Shown here in pieces: positions 18,032-26,352 of a stretch of 64,000 bases of DNA (positions are counted from its first letter, which is position 1; each line of letters opens with the position of its first letter). This stretch comes from Acinetobacter higginsii (GTDB lineage Bacteria; Pseudomonadota; Gammaproteobacteria; Pseudomonadales; Moraxellaceae). Location: NCBI RefSeq assembly GCF_000369525.1, contig NZ_KB850072.1:2475387-2539386 (forward strand). Direction: 5' to 3'. Below the pieces are notes generated by a model. It did no database searches and was not told the DNA's origin. It was given only the letters and a program-made list of their open reading frames with translations. A program made the translations under genes and the position numbers.

Positions 18032-19735
18032 CTAAAACCGCCACCCAATGCCAAACTGCAATCGAGGTTGCTGATCCTTGTCGCTTTTCGCAGCTGAAGT
18101 ATTTCGCCATGCGAGTGTCGCATTATAATCAAAGTCTTGATAGCCACCGCCAAAACCAATCCCTGTACTTGCCAAATTGCGAGTATTTCTATCACTAAGA
18201 TATGGATTTTTGTTTTGCTGCATTCGTCCAACATCTTGGAATAAATAAGTATTTAGCCATGGTGTTAGTTGATAATAAAAATTAATCGATGCCCCCCAAC
18301 CTTGATCTCCAAGTCCTTCTGCTGCTGGATAAGCACGCATTTGGTTCAAGGAAAATTTCTCGGCGGAATCGAGGTTCTTAGATGCAAGTTGTCCATATAA
18401 CTCATTGGTCAACCATGAAGATGCCGTTAATCTTTGCTGTCTGGAAAGCTTAAGTTCATATTTATTGAAACTCCCTTGGGTCTTTGCAGATAAGCGATCT
18501 ATATTTAAGGCTGATGGGCTTTGTATGTTCAGATTGCCAATCGTCGTGATCAACTCAAATTGATTAATACCACCTTTGGCATCTCCAATTCCCCAATCAT
18601 CCATTCGGCTAAAATTGAGTGAGATCCGACTCGCCTCTATCTGTTTGGATGTCTCTGTATTCGTGGCCGCAATTTCATCAAATAACTTTCTTTTTTCAGC
18701 CAGCAGCTTCAAATTCAAATTCGTCTTTTGACTTCGGATCAATGGATAAATGAGGTTTACATTATAGTTTTCAGAAGTTCCTGTAGCATCTAATTGCTTA
18801 AATTGTTCACCCAGTTCATATTCAGTTCTACTATAACCACCGCCCAGCCATAGACCCGTTCCTGTTACAGGAAACCGAGCATTTAAACTACCTGAAACCA
18901 AGTCTTGATTGCTTCCGAGTAATTGAGCAGATAGCTTCTCTCCATATCCCAATAAACTATTACTTTCGAGATAGCTTGAAAGTCGATATTTGCCTGTATA
19001 ACTACTTCCAGAATTATCAATACCAATTCGTCCAAGCCAAGTTGGCTGTCCTAGAATATCCAAAACAAGATCAGTTTGCCCAGTCTGTTCGCCTGCCTGT
19101 AGGTTTGCCTGAATTTGCCCTACACCTGCTAGGTCTGAAATAAGTAGCAAGGTCTGATTACTTTGCTGTTGTTGTAACGCCTGATGATGAGGAATTTGAT
19201 CAGTAAAGCGCTTAATGGTTGTATCTTTGATTTTAGACTGGTTATTTAAAAGAACTTGACCGAGTTGTCCTTCGAGTACTCGGATCACCAATATTCCATT
19301 TTCTAATTTTTGTTTGGGGAGATAGGCTTTCGCCAAAAAGTAACCCTGTTTTTTATAGTATTGGGTGATTCGTTCTGCGCTAAGCTGTAAATCAGCCAGT
19401 ACATTATTTTTATTTTCCAGTGGTTTGACTAAATCATGTAAAACTGCTGTAGCAATTTGTTGATTCCCTTCTATCTGGACTTTTGTGACCCAAATGGGTG
19501 TTTGATCTTGACTGTAATTTTGCTGCGATGAATCAGCACCAAAGTACTGTTGGTCTATTTTGGGTGTTTCTTTGAATTGTTCAGGACCTAATTGCTTCGT
19601 AATAGTACCACTATCAGGAATCACAACGTCTGCACGGACAATAGAAGAACCAGCAACCAAAATGCTAATCCCTCCCATTATTTGAAGGAGTGTTCTATTG
19701 CGCATCCCTACTTGTTTATATATATAAAATTTCAT
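18032..19735 (-). CDS. TpsB-type outer-membrane transporter (ShlB/FhaC/HecB family)
   Basis: Outer-membrane beta-barrel that exports the partner exoprotein encoded just upstream. The start is ATG 19735; the longer frame begins with a TTG at 19756. The signal peptide ends near SIVRA, a Gln/Pro-rich linker follows, and two POTRA-like domains span about 65-230 (first one with VTKVQIEGNQQI, then LENGILVIRVLEGQLGQV). The 16-strand barrel follows, with the family-typical RIGIDNSGSSYTGKYR at the barrel entrance and a terminal strand ending in aromatic Phe (FGIGWRF). At about 567 residues the length is normal. It lies 87 bases after tpsA, with a hairpin between them. Confidence 0.92.
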   Translation of the reverse strand: MKFYIYKQVGMRNRTLLQIMGGISILVAGSSIVRADVVIPDSGTITKQLGPEQFKETPKIDQQYFGADSSQQNYSQDQTPIWVTKVQIEGNQQIATAVLHDLVKPLENKNNVLADLQLSAERITQYYKKQGYFLAKAYLPKQKLENGILVIRVLEGQLGQVLLNNQSKIKDTTIKRFTDQIPHHQALQQQQSNQTLLLISDLAGVGQIQANLQAGEQTGQTDLVLDILGQPTWLGRIGIDNSGSSYTGKYRLSSYLESNSLLGYGEKLSAQLLGSNQDLVSGSLNARFPVTGTGLWLGGGYSRTEYELGEQFKQLDATGTSENYNVNLIYPLIRSQKTNLNLKLLAEKRKLFDEIAATNTETSKQIEASRISLNFSRMDDWGIGDAKGGINQFELITTIGNLNIQSPSALNIDRLSAKTQGSFNKYELKLSRQQRLTASSWLTNELYGQLASKNLDSAEKFSLNQMRAYPAAEGLGDQGWGASINFYYQLTPWLNTYLFQDVGRMQQNKNPYLSDRNTRNLASTGIGFGGGYQDFDYNATLAWRNTSAAKSDKDQQPRLQFGIGWRF

Positions 19736-19768
19736 TATTTCTCTAAATTTAATCAATATCTTATTGCT

Positions 19769-19798
19769 TAAGACCAGAAGCTTCAGCCTCTGGTCTTA
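19769..19798 (-). terminator. intercistronic hairpin between tpsA and tpsB
   Basis: Perfect 10-bp stem TAAGACCAGA (19769-19778) and TCTGGTCTTA (19789-19798), loop of ten bases. It lacks a U-run on the minus strand, so it looks more like an attenuating or mRNA-stabilising hairpin than a full terminator. Confidence 0.55.
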
Positions 19799-19821
19799 TA
19801 TTCTAATAATCTCTTTTAATC

Positions 19822-22800
19822 TTAATGATTATAACGGAGCCATGGGGTTGCATTATCTTCATCAATCACCCATGTCGAAGTTGAATTTGGATCAGAAGCA
19901 TCGGCAATATCCCACCCTGAAAAGGTTAGAATTTTTTGCAGTTCTACTGTGGTTTTTCCAATACCACCCGCGCTGGTAGATTGACCTGAGGTTTCAGTAT
20001 TCCAGTAGCTATTAATGACTATACCATTAGTATAAGGGTCATCTCCAATGAGCCCCCCGACATGATTTACCCCAGTTACAGCGCCATTTGAATAACTATT
20101 TTCAACCGTTCCAATATTATATCCAATGAGCCCTCCGACAGAAGTCTTTCCTTCCACAGTGCTGGTTGAATAAGAATTTGTCACAATACCATCGTTATTG
20201 TGACCTATTAGACCACCTACGTTGGTATTACCTTTCACTCGCCCAGTCGCATAACTGGCATTGATAATATTATCTGGCGCATTTCCCCCAACAAGACCAC
20301 CTATATGTTGGCTTTCAACAGCATCACTTGCAATCACATCACCTGTGGCATAGCTATTATTGATATATAAACGTGGTGTTTGATCAGAACCTCTATAAAC
20401 AGTTGCACCAACCAATCCCCCTAAACCAAACAGGCCGCTAACTTTACCTGTAGCATAGCTTTGGTCAATATGGTGTGAGCTGTTTTCCTGAGCACCTAAG
20501 AATCCAATTAATCCACCTGCACCCGCAAAACCAAGTTCTGGATGCCAATTTCCATTTACATATGCGCCAGATAAAATATTCCCCGTAGCGTGACTATTAT
20601 AAATACCTTGCCCACTACCCACTAAGCCTCCTGCTCCCATACCTCCTGTACCATTAGGATCAAGACTTTGTTCTTGCTCTACAGTCATTGTAAAATCAGG
20701 TAAAGAAATATTGCCTGTAGCATAACTATCATAAATTGGAAATAGACTTCCTCCTGCTAATCCGCCAGCACCAAGAATGCCTTTCACATCCGCCTCAGAA
20801 TAACTTTGGCTAATTTTACCTAAATTGCTATTAATATTTTGCCCACCTGCAGCTCCAATTAGACCTCCAACATAAAATAAACCATCAACTTTACCAGTAC
20901 TATGGGCATTTTTAATGTTGCCACTTAAATGTAGTCCTGTGAGAGCCCCCATATAAGCATGACCTTTGATTGACACATTGGTAAGACCAACATCTCTTAA
21001 CTCACTGCCATAAGTAATGCTAAACAATCCTTGAGGAATCGCAACCTGATCATTGATTGGCCCCCAATTGGGTCGAGGTTGATTAATGGTTAAAGCGTCA
21101 ATTTTGTGCCCTAGTCCATGAAAGTTTCCTTGGAAAATTGGAGCTTCTGGAGGAATGCCTCCTTCAGGTATTTGTTGAATACCTCCATCGACTTTTACTG
21201 GTAATTGTCCAATCGCATCAAAGCCTTTCCCGTTATTCCAATTCACCGTATCTGAGGCATCAATATTGCTACCCAAGGCATAATTCCCAGTCAGGTTATT
21301 GTTCATCCCTTGCAAGGTATTGATATTGGCATCACCTTCTTCGCCTAGATCATTGATCACAATGTAAGAACTTCCATTAATCAACAACGTCGGTGATGAA
21401 CCACTCATATTAATCTTGGCGCCATTATTTAAGTTGTAATCCGAACCAGTTCCATAATTCATGGCAAGTTTGGCTTTATCTCCACTTAAGTCCAAATCAC
21501 TATTAAAATTAATATCTTTAGTTGCGGTTAGTGTCAGTGCAGTATTGGCATTCCAGCTGCTTGCATCATTGATATTAATATTACCTTGACCTTCTGCTGT
21601 ACCCATCGCATTCAAAGTGACATTGCCTTTATTTAAAGCATCACCCAAAGTGGTACTGCTGACACTACCACCAAAGAAATCGACATCGACATTTTTGGCT
21701 TTCAGTTCCCAGCCACTGGTGGTCGGCGGTAAGCTGCTCGTGCTATTTCGCTGAGTGGTAATGTTGGTGCCTGAACTGACATGAACCTCTGCCGCAGAAG
21801 TTTTAATCTGCCCACCATTGCCTCCGTTCGGAGCTGATGCATCTAAGGTACCGCTGACATTCACGGTACCACTGCTTAAATCACTGCCAAGCTCAATCAC
21901 GCCACGGACATTATTCACCGTTTGTGCTTGGATCACCCCAACACTACTCACCACCGCATTACTTAATTCATCAATCCCTTTTGCAGTAAGGATCACTTTA
22001 CCGCCATCGGCCTGAATCATTCCACCTGAGTTAATCAAGGCCTGTGCTTTACCTTGATTAATGGTATACCCCAACAAACTACCATTATTTAAATTCAGGG
22101 TAATATCACCGCCTGCTGCCAATAATACATTACCCTGCGGTGCTTTAATGGTACCTGTCTGTTTTACCGTTGGCGCAATTAAGGCAACCGTACCGCCTGT
22201 AGGTACAGTAATTTTACCTCGGTTCTCAACCGCTTTGTTATTGGTAGGATTATTAAAATTAAATAGATTGTTATTAAAATCAGCATTACTCAAGTTTAAG
22301 GTCGATGCCACTAAACCAGCGGTATTGACCTGTGAGGTACTGCCAAATAACACCCCATTCGGGTTAATAATAAACACTTGTCCATTGGCATTTAACTGAC
22401 CATTTAAGTTGGATGCACTGATACCTGTGACGCGGTTTAAGGTAATCGAGCTGCTATTCGGTTGCACGAAATTCACAATTTCATTGCTATTGGTCGAAAA
22501 GCTGCTCCAGTCAATTGCCGCTTTTGCAGTGGACTGGTTAATCGTGGTGGTGGTACCTGCGGTTGAAATGCTCGCTGTTCCTGAACTCACCACGCCACCT
22601 GTTGGTCCTGCAAAAACAATACTTGCACTCAGTACATTCACCGCAAAGAATGCTGCTAGTTTTGCTGTATGAGCAACTGCGGTTTTAGATTTGATTTTTG
22701 TTGTTGATTGCGTTGCAACAACGCCACCTTTGGCCTTCTCACTCACGGCTTGCCAGCAAAGATGTGTCGCATTCCATACCACTTGATAGATCTTATTCAC
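19822..22800 (-). CDS. TpsA two-partner secretion exoprotein with ESPR and GLUG-type repeats
   Basis: Secreted filamentous-haemagglutinin-like protein of about 992 residues. The start is GTG 22800, with AGGTGGGG six bases upstream; it gives the canonical extended signal peptide NKIYQVVWN at the very N-terminus, and cleavage is predicted near VFA (about 64). The TPS recognition domain follows with the NPNG motif at 146-149 (IINPNGVLFG) and the typical NGQVFI context. A beta-helix region spans about 200-520. Residues about 640-970 hold many GLUG-like repeats (GGLIG or GGLVG with NSYATG). No Cys-based anchor or toxin domain is visible at the C-terminus, which ends TPWLRYNH. A role in adhesion, aggregation or heme/iron binding is possible but unproven. 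The partner transporter gene follows. Confidence 0.92.
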   Translation of the reverse strand: MNKIYQVVWNATHLCWQAVSEKAKGGVVATQSTTKIKSKTAVAHTAKLAAFFAVNVLSASIVFAGPTGGVVSSGTASISTAGTTTTINQSTAKAAIDWSSFSTNSNEIVNFVQPNSSSITLNRVTGISASNLNGQLNANGQVFIINPNGVLFGSTSQVNTAGLVASTLNLSNADFNNNLFNFNNPTNNKAVENRGKITVPTGGTVALIAPTVKQTGTIKAPQGNVLLAAGGDITLNLNNGSLLGYTINQGKAQALINSGGMIQADGGKVILTAKGIDELSNAVVSSVGVIQAQTVNNVRGVIELGSDLSSGTVNVSGTLDASAPNGGNGGQIKTSAAEVHVSSGTNITTQRNSTSSLPPTTSGWELKAKNVDVDFFGGSVSSTTLGDALNKGNVTLNAMGTAEGQGNININDASSWNANTALTLTATKDINFNSDLDLSGDKAKLAMNYGTGSDYNLNNGAKINMSGSSPTLLINGSSYIVINDLGEEGDANINTLQGMNNNLTGNYALGSNIDASDTVNWNNGKGFDAIGQLPVKVDGGIQQIPEGGIPPEAPIFQGNFHGLGHKIDALTINQPRPNWGPINDQVAIPQGLFSITYGSELRDVGLTNVSIKGHAYMGALTGLHLSGNIKNAHSTGKVDGLFYVGGLIGAAGGQNINSNLGKISQSYSEADVKGILGAGGLAGGSLFPIYDSYATGNISLPDFTMTVEQEQSLDPNGTGGMGAGGLVGSGQGIYNSHATGNILSGAYVNGNWHPELGFAGAGGLIGFLGAQENSSHHIDQSYATGKVSGLFGLGGLVGATVYRGSDQTPRLYINNSYATGDVIASDAVESQHIGGLVGGNAPDNIINASYATGRVKGNTNVGGLIGHNNDGIVTNSYSTSTVEGKTSVGGLIGYNIGTVENSYSNGAVTGVNHVGGLIGDDPYTNGIVINSYWNTETSGQSTSAGGIGKTTVELQKILTFSGWDIADASDPNSTSTWVIDEDNATPWLRYNH

Positions 22801-23159
22801 AATTATCCCCACCTGTTCTTAATATTTTAAAAAATTGCGATTTATTTTTAGCATATCTTTTTTATTATTTGATTAATTTGTATATTTTCCTGACCAATGG
22901 TTAAAACATCATCAAGCAATCGCATAAATCACAGGTGAGTGCTTATCTTGAATTTAAAGAGAACGAGACGTAGAACATTTTATTTAGATGGATAAATCTA
23001 ATTGATTAAAAATAAGGAAATACTAAAAATTTAAGGATTATTATTCGTTAAAAACGATACGATTTATGATGATGTGATAAGCATTATATTTAACTTTTAC
23101 TGAGAGGGTATTAACCATTGACCCGATGATCAATGGTTAAAAATTTTAACGATTAATAA
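22801..23159. other. AT-rich gap upstream of tpsA and downstream of dcd
   Basis: About 360 bases with no gene. The tpsA promoter must lie here, but I cannot pick it with confidence. A 12-base direct repeat CAATGGTTAAAA occurs at 22895-22906 and 23131-23142; the second copy is an arm of the dcd-proximal hairpin. Confidence 0.5.
23111..23140 (-). terminator. hairpin after dcd
   Basis: Perfect 11-bp stem TTAACCATTGA (23111-23121) and TCAATGGTTAA (23130-23140), eight-base loop, 20 bases past the dcd stop. The T-rich tract is on the plus-strand side (AAATTTT), so the direction of termination is uncertain. Confidence 0.55.
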
Positions 23160-23729
23160 TTAGGTCTTCGGTAAAGTCACACCTGTTTGACCTTGGTATT
23201 TACCACCACGATCTTTATATGATGTTTCACACACTTCATCGCTTTCAAAGAACAACATTTGTGCAACACCTTCACCTGCATAAATACGCGCTGGCAAATT
23301 GGTTGTATTTGAGAACTCTAGGGTAACATGACCTTCCCACTCAGGTTCTAACGGCGTTACGTTTACAATGATTCCGCAACGCGCATAAGTCGATTTACCC
23401 AAACAAACCGTAAGAACATTTCGTGGAATACGGAAGTATTCGATGGTACGCGCTAAAGCAAATGAGTTTGGTGGAATAATACACACATCAGATTCGATAT
23501 CGATAAAGCTTTTATCATCGAAGTTCTTTGGGTCAACAATCGCTGAATGAACGTTGGTAAACACCTTAAATTCGCGCGCACAACGGACATCGTAGCCATA
23601 GCTCGATACCCCATAAGAAATCAACTTTTCTCCGTTTTCATCAAAACGAACTTGATTCTCTGCATAAGGTTCAATCATGCCGTGTTTTTCGCTCATTTCA
23701 CGAATCCAACGATCAGATTTTATTGCCAT
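23160..23729 (-). CDS. dcd: dCTP deaminase
   Basis: Deaminates dCTP to dUTP, feeding dTMP synthesis through dUTPase. The 189-residue length matches the proteobacterial enzyme. Visible motifs are the N-terminal [23 protein letters not shown], the conserved [31 protein letters not shown] region (substrate and catalytic Glu in HVTLEFSN; key residues S, R, E) and the C-terminal [13 protein letters not shown] that closes over the nucleotide. It is a stand-alone gene between the island and a LysE exporter. Confidence 0.96.
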   Translation of the reverse strand: MAIKSDRWIREMSEKHGMIEPYAENQVRFDENGEKLISYGVSSYGYDVRCAREFKVFTNVHSAIVDPKNFDDKSFIDIESDVCIIPPNSFALARTIEYFRIPRNVLTVCLGKSTYARCGIIVNVTPLEPEWEGHVTLEFSNTTNLPARIYAGEGVAQMLFFESDEVCETSYKDRGGKYQGQTGVTLPKT

Positions 23730-23835
23730 GACTTTTTATCCATAGACGAAGTTAATAATTGGCGAGTACTTTAACGTAAAATGGTATCAATGAAAACAAC
23801 AGCACTATCCTGTTATGTGGATAACGCTGTCAAAG

Positions 23836-24429
23836 TTATAAATTGATTAATGCTGAATAGCTAATTGGAATAGCAAAAGCCATAAGTACGACAGATGCAG
23901 TACGCTGTAATTTTGATTGAGACAACCATGCAACTTTATTCGTTGCTAACATGGCACCAACTGAAATCCAGAATAATGCAATGGGCAAAATCAAGCCGAC
24001 AAAAGTGCTCATATGTGCCATATAAATCTCTTGGCTTTTCCATGCTGCAACAGGAAAAATTGCTGAAGCAAATAACAGGGCTTTAGGATTGAGCAAGGTC
24101 GCGCATAACAATTCTCTAGGTCGAATCGTTGGTTGATTTAAAGCCACTTCTTGGTTCGCAGTACGCCATAATTTAATCGCAAGAAAGACGATATAACCCG
24201 CACTTAATAATTTCAAAAAAATAGGCAATGCAGGCAAAGTTGTAGAGACTTTACCAATCAGCATGCCCCATGCACTAATTGCGATGATATAGCCAATTGC
24301 TTCTGCTGGAATCAAGAGTAAAGATTTGCGTAATCCAACTTGAATACCCGAAGATGCCAATAAGGTATTGGTGGGACCAGGCGTCAACAGAATGGTAATG
24401 ACTAAACCAATAAAGAACCATGAAATCAT
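23836..24429 (-). CDS. LysE/RhtB-family amino-acid exporter
   Basis: Inner-membrane protein of 197 residues with about six hydrophobic segments. The N-terminal LLTPGPTNTLLASSG is the LysE-family PGP motif, and the central LLCATLLNPKALLF also fits (LNPK motif). Members export basic amino acids, homoserine, threonine or other small metabolites; the substrate here is unknown. It is probably monocistronic. Confidence 0.85.
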   Translation of the reverse strand: MISWFFIGLVITILLTPGPTNTLLASSGIQVGLRKSLLLIPAEAIGYIIAISAWGMLIGKVSTTLPALPIFLKLLSAGYIVFLAIKLWRTANQEVALNQPTIRPRELLCATLLNPKALLFASAIFPVAAWKSQEIYMAHMSTFVGLILPIALFWISVGAMLATNKVAWLSQSKLQRTASVVLMAFAIPISYSALINL

Positions 24430-24745
24430 TGAATGACCTCACTAGAAGATCGTTTCAGATTAATCCAATTCCCTAGCCATAGCAAAAAATTAACTGTAAA
24501 CAGTTATGACCAAATACAAGTTAAACAACTGTTTTATATTTACTTTATGAATTTCAAGCCTACTCTACTCAACAGTCACTGCATAAAAAGCGTCTATTTA
24601 AAATACAATAAATGTAACCTATCCATCTTGGGCTTATTTTTAGTGCAATAATGTCTGACGCTATTTTAAGTTTTCACTAAGTAAATCGTGTTATTTTCTA
24701 TACAATTTCCTGTTTATCTGTCCTATTGGGTCTATTTCCGCATTT
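24430..24745. other. 316-base gap between two divergent genes
   Basis: AT-rich divergent intergenic region between the LysE-family gene and the DUF2062 gene. It must hold promoters for both. I see no strong hairpin, operator or small gene in it. Confidence 0.5.
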
Positions 24746-25303
24746 ATGCCTAAGCAATTCTTTCACAAGTGGCTGCCTTCATCAGAGAAAGTCGCGAGCT
24801 TAAAGCTGATGAAAATTTTTGGCGATCGCGCCTTAAATCCATTGCTTTGGTATGTGAATCGTCGCTCGATTGCAAAAGCCATGTTTATTGGCACCTTCTG
24901 GGGCATTCTGCCTGTTCCATTTCATAGTCTGTTTATTATTCTGACGGTGTTATTTTTTGAAGTAAATTTACCGATTGGCCTCTGTATGGCTTGGCTCACC
25001 AATCCTTTTACCGTAGTGCCAATTCTGTATTTAGGCTTTTGGTTTGGGACAAAAATTTATCACGTCAATATGATAAATAAAGAGATGCTACTTGGCGTTC
25101 TGCATCAAATTTTAAACTGGATTAAGAACTTTGGGCATGGTCATATTGATTTTAGTTTGGCCAAAATTTTAGTTTCAGGTCTAATCATTGAAGCTGTTTT
25201 ATTTGCCGTTTTATTTTATCTAGCGACTCACCTGATGTGGCGCTGGATTGTGATTCGCAGTTGGCGAAAACGAGAAAAACAACAGAGAGAAGAAACCATC
25301 TAA
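24746..25303 (+). CDS. DUF2062 membrane protein
   Basis: Protein of 185 residues with three to four hydrophobic segments and basic ends. The central block KAMFIGTFWGILPVPFHS followed by LPIGLCMAWLTNPFTVVPI is the DUF2062 signature (Pro/Gly-rich helices with a TNP motif). The function of this family is not established; some members are fused to glycosyltransferases. The gene overlaps a hairpin at its stop codon. Confidence 0.85.
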   Translation: MPKQFFHKWLPSSEKVASLKLMKIFGDRALNPLLWYVNRRSIAKAMFIGTFWGILPVPFHSLFIILTVLFFEVNLPIGLCMAWLTNPFTVVPILYLGFWFGTKIYHVNMINKEMLLGVLHQILNWIKNFGHGHIDFSLAKILVSGLIIEAVLFAVLFYLATHLMWRWIVIRSWRKREKQQREETI

Positions 25304-25316
25304 ATGATTTCTTCTC
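25287..25316. terminator. convergent hairpin at the end of the DUF2062 gene
   Basis: Nine-base-pair stem GAGAAGAAA (25287-25295) and TTTCTTCTC (25308-25316) with an inner CAT/ATG pairing. It straddles the stop codon and lies between two convergent genes. Confidence 0.5.
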
Positions 25317-25327
25317 GATCACATTAA

Positions 25328-26206
25328 TTATTTAGCCTCTGCTTTCACCTTCATATATTGCTCCGCGACCTCAAGTGCATAGTCCTGACACGCTTCGCCT
25401 GTTGCAGGGTCATAAGCACCATTATTGGTAATATTATTCGATAAGATACGCACCCCAAGGAATGGCACTTTGAACTGTTGCGCAATTTGAGCCACCGATG
25501 CTGCTTCCATTTCTTCTACAGAGGTTCCGTATTTGGTATGGAAAAAGTTGATACGATCAAGTTCATTATTCCACGTATCTGCTGAACCGATGGTGCCTTC
25601 GACCACTTGCCCTTTGCTGTAATGCACTTTGGCTTTATAAGCAGCGACCAGTAATTCCTTATCCCCTTCGAATTTACGAATCGCAATCGGTTCTGGATCA
25701 GACTCGTCCTCTGGCAATACATCAAATGCTTCATTCCACTCCAGTGAATTAGAACCACCGCCAATCGGTTTATTTGGCGTTTTAAATGCACCAATATTGG
25801 TGGTGTATTTGCCTAATACAATATCAAACACCTTGAGGTCTGGATCATGTCCACCTGAGGTGCCCTGATTGATAATCGCAATCGGTTGATAATGCTGAAT
25901 TGCAATGGCTGTCGCTGCGGCCGAGTTGCTCATCCCCATCCGGGTTTTAGAGATCACCATTGGATAACCTTTATAGGTGCCTTTCCAGAATTTCCAGCCA
26001 CCAATAGTTTCTACACTGACATTTTCTAGTTTTGATGCCATTCGCTCTGATTCAACAGGTAATGCACCTTGGATCACAATCGGCTGTAATTTTGGTTTTT
26101 CCTGTACTTGGTTATTACTATTTGAAGAATTATCTCCATTACAGCCACTTAAAACTAAAGCTGCACAAACACTGACAATACCCATCAGGCTTTTAAATTG
26201 CATCAT
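25328..26206 (-). CDS. lipoprotein of the MTA/SAH nucleosidase (purine phosphorylase) superfamily
   Basis: Nucleoside-cleaving fold carried on a lipoprotein. The start is one of two adjacent ATGs (26206/26203). The signal peptide ends with lipobox LSGC, then an Asn/Ser linker, so the protein should sit in the periplasm on a membrane. The core matches MTAN: GALPVESERM at the N-terminus, GTSGGHDPDLKVFDIVLG (ribose/phosphate region), GTIGSADTW and VEEMEAASVAQIA, which holds the catalytic ribose-binding Glu. At the position of the catalytic Asp in E. coli MTAN (RAISD) this protein has RILSN, an Asn. Substrate preference may therefore differ, for example 6-oxopurines, or activity may be lost. Long acidic insert EDESDPEP near the middle. 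Confidence 0.75.
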   Translation of the reverse strand: MMQFKSLMGIVSVCAALVLSGCNGDNSSNSNNQVQEKPKLQPIVIQGALPVESERMASKLENVSVETIGGWKFWKGTYKGYPMVISKTRMGMSNSAAATAIAIQHYQPIAIINQGTSGGHDPDLKVFDIVLGKYTTNIGAFKTPNKPIGGGSNSLEWNEAFDVLPEDESDPEPIAIRKFEGDKELLVAAYKAKVHYSKGQVVEGTIGSADTWNNELDRINFFHTKYGTSVEEMEAASVAQIAQQFKVPFLGVRILSNNITNNGAYDPATGEACQDYALEVAEQYMKVKAEAK

Positions 26207-26316
26207 TGATCTATACTCAAAAATCAAAACAAGTGATAAGCAAGCAACATACCATTTTTTATTTTTTTAATTTATTTTTAAAGCGTAAAAATAAAAACTT
26301 ATTTTAATCAAATAGT

Positions 26317-26345
26317 AAAAACCCAGCAGGATATGCTGGGTTTTT
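26317..26345. terminator. bidirectional terminator next to apbC
   Basis: Perfect 12-bp stem AAAAACCCAGCA and TGCTGGGTTTTT (26334-26345) with a GGATA loop, A-run on one side and T-run on the other. It ends the Mrp-family gene at 26353. Confidence 0.9.
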
Positions 26346-26352
26346 AAGCATT

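Noticed and set aside
22061..22672. Open frames antisense to tpsA
   Set aside because: Low-complexity shadow frames of the repetitive TPS domain; no ribosome binding site or recognisable product.
19822..22800. TpsA as a contact-dependent inhibition toxin (CdiA)
   Set aside because: At about 992 residues it is too short, with no VENN-type motif, toxin domain or immunity gene after it; the C-terminus is a GLUG-repeat region.
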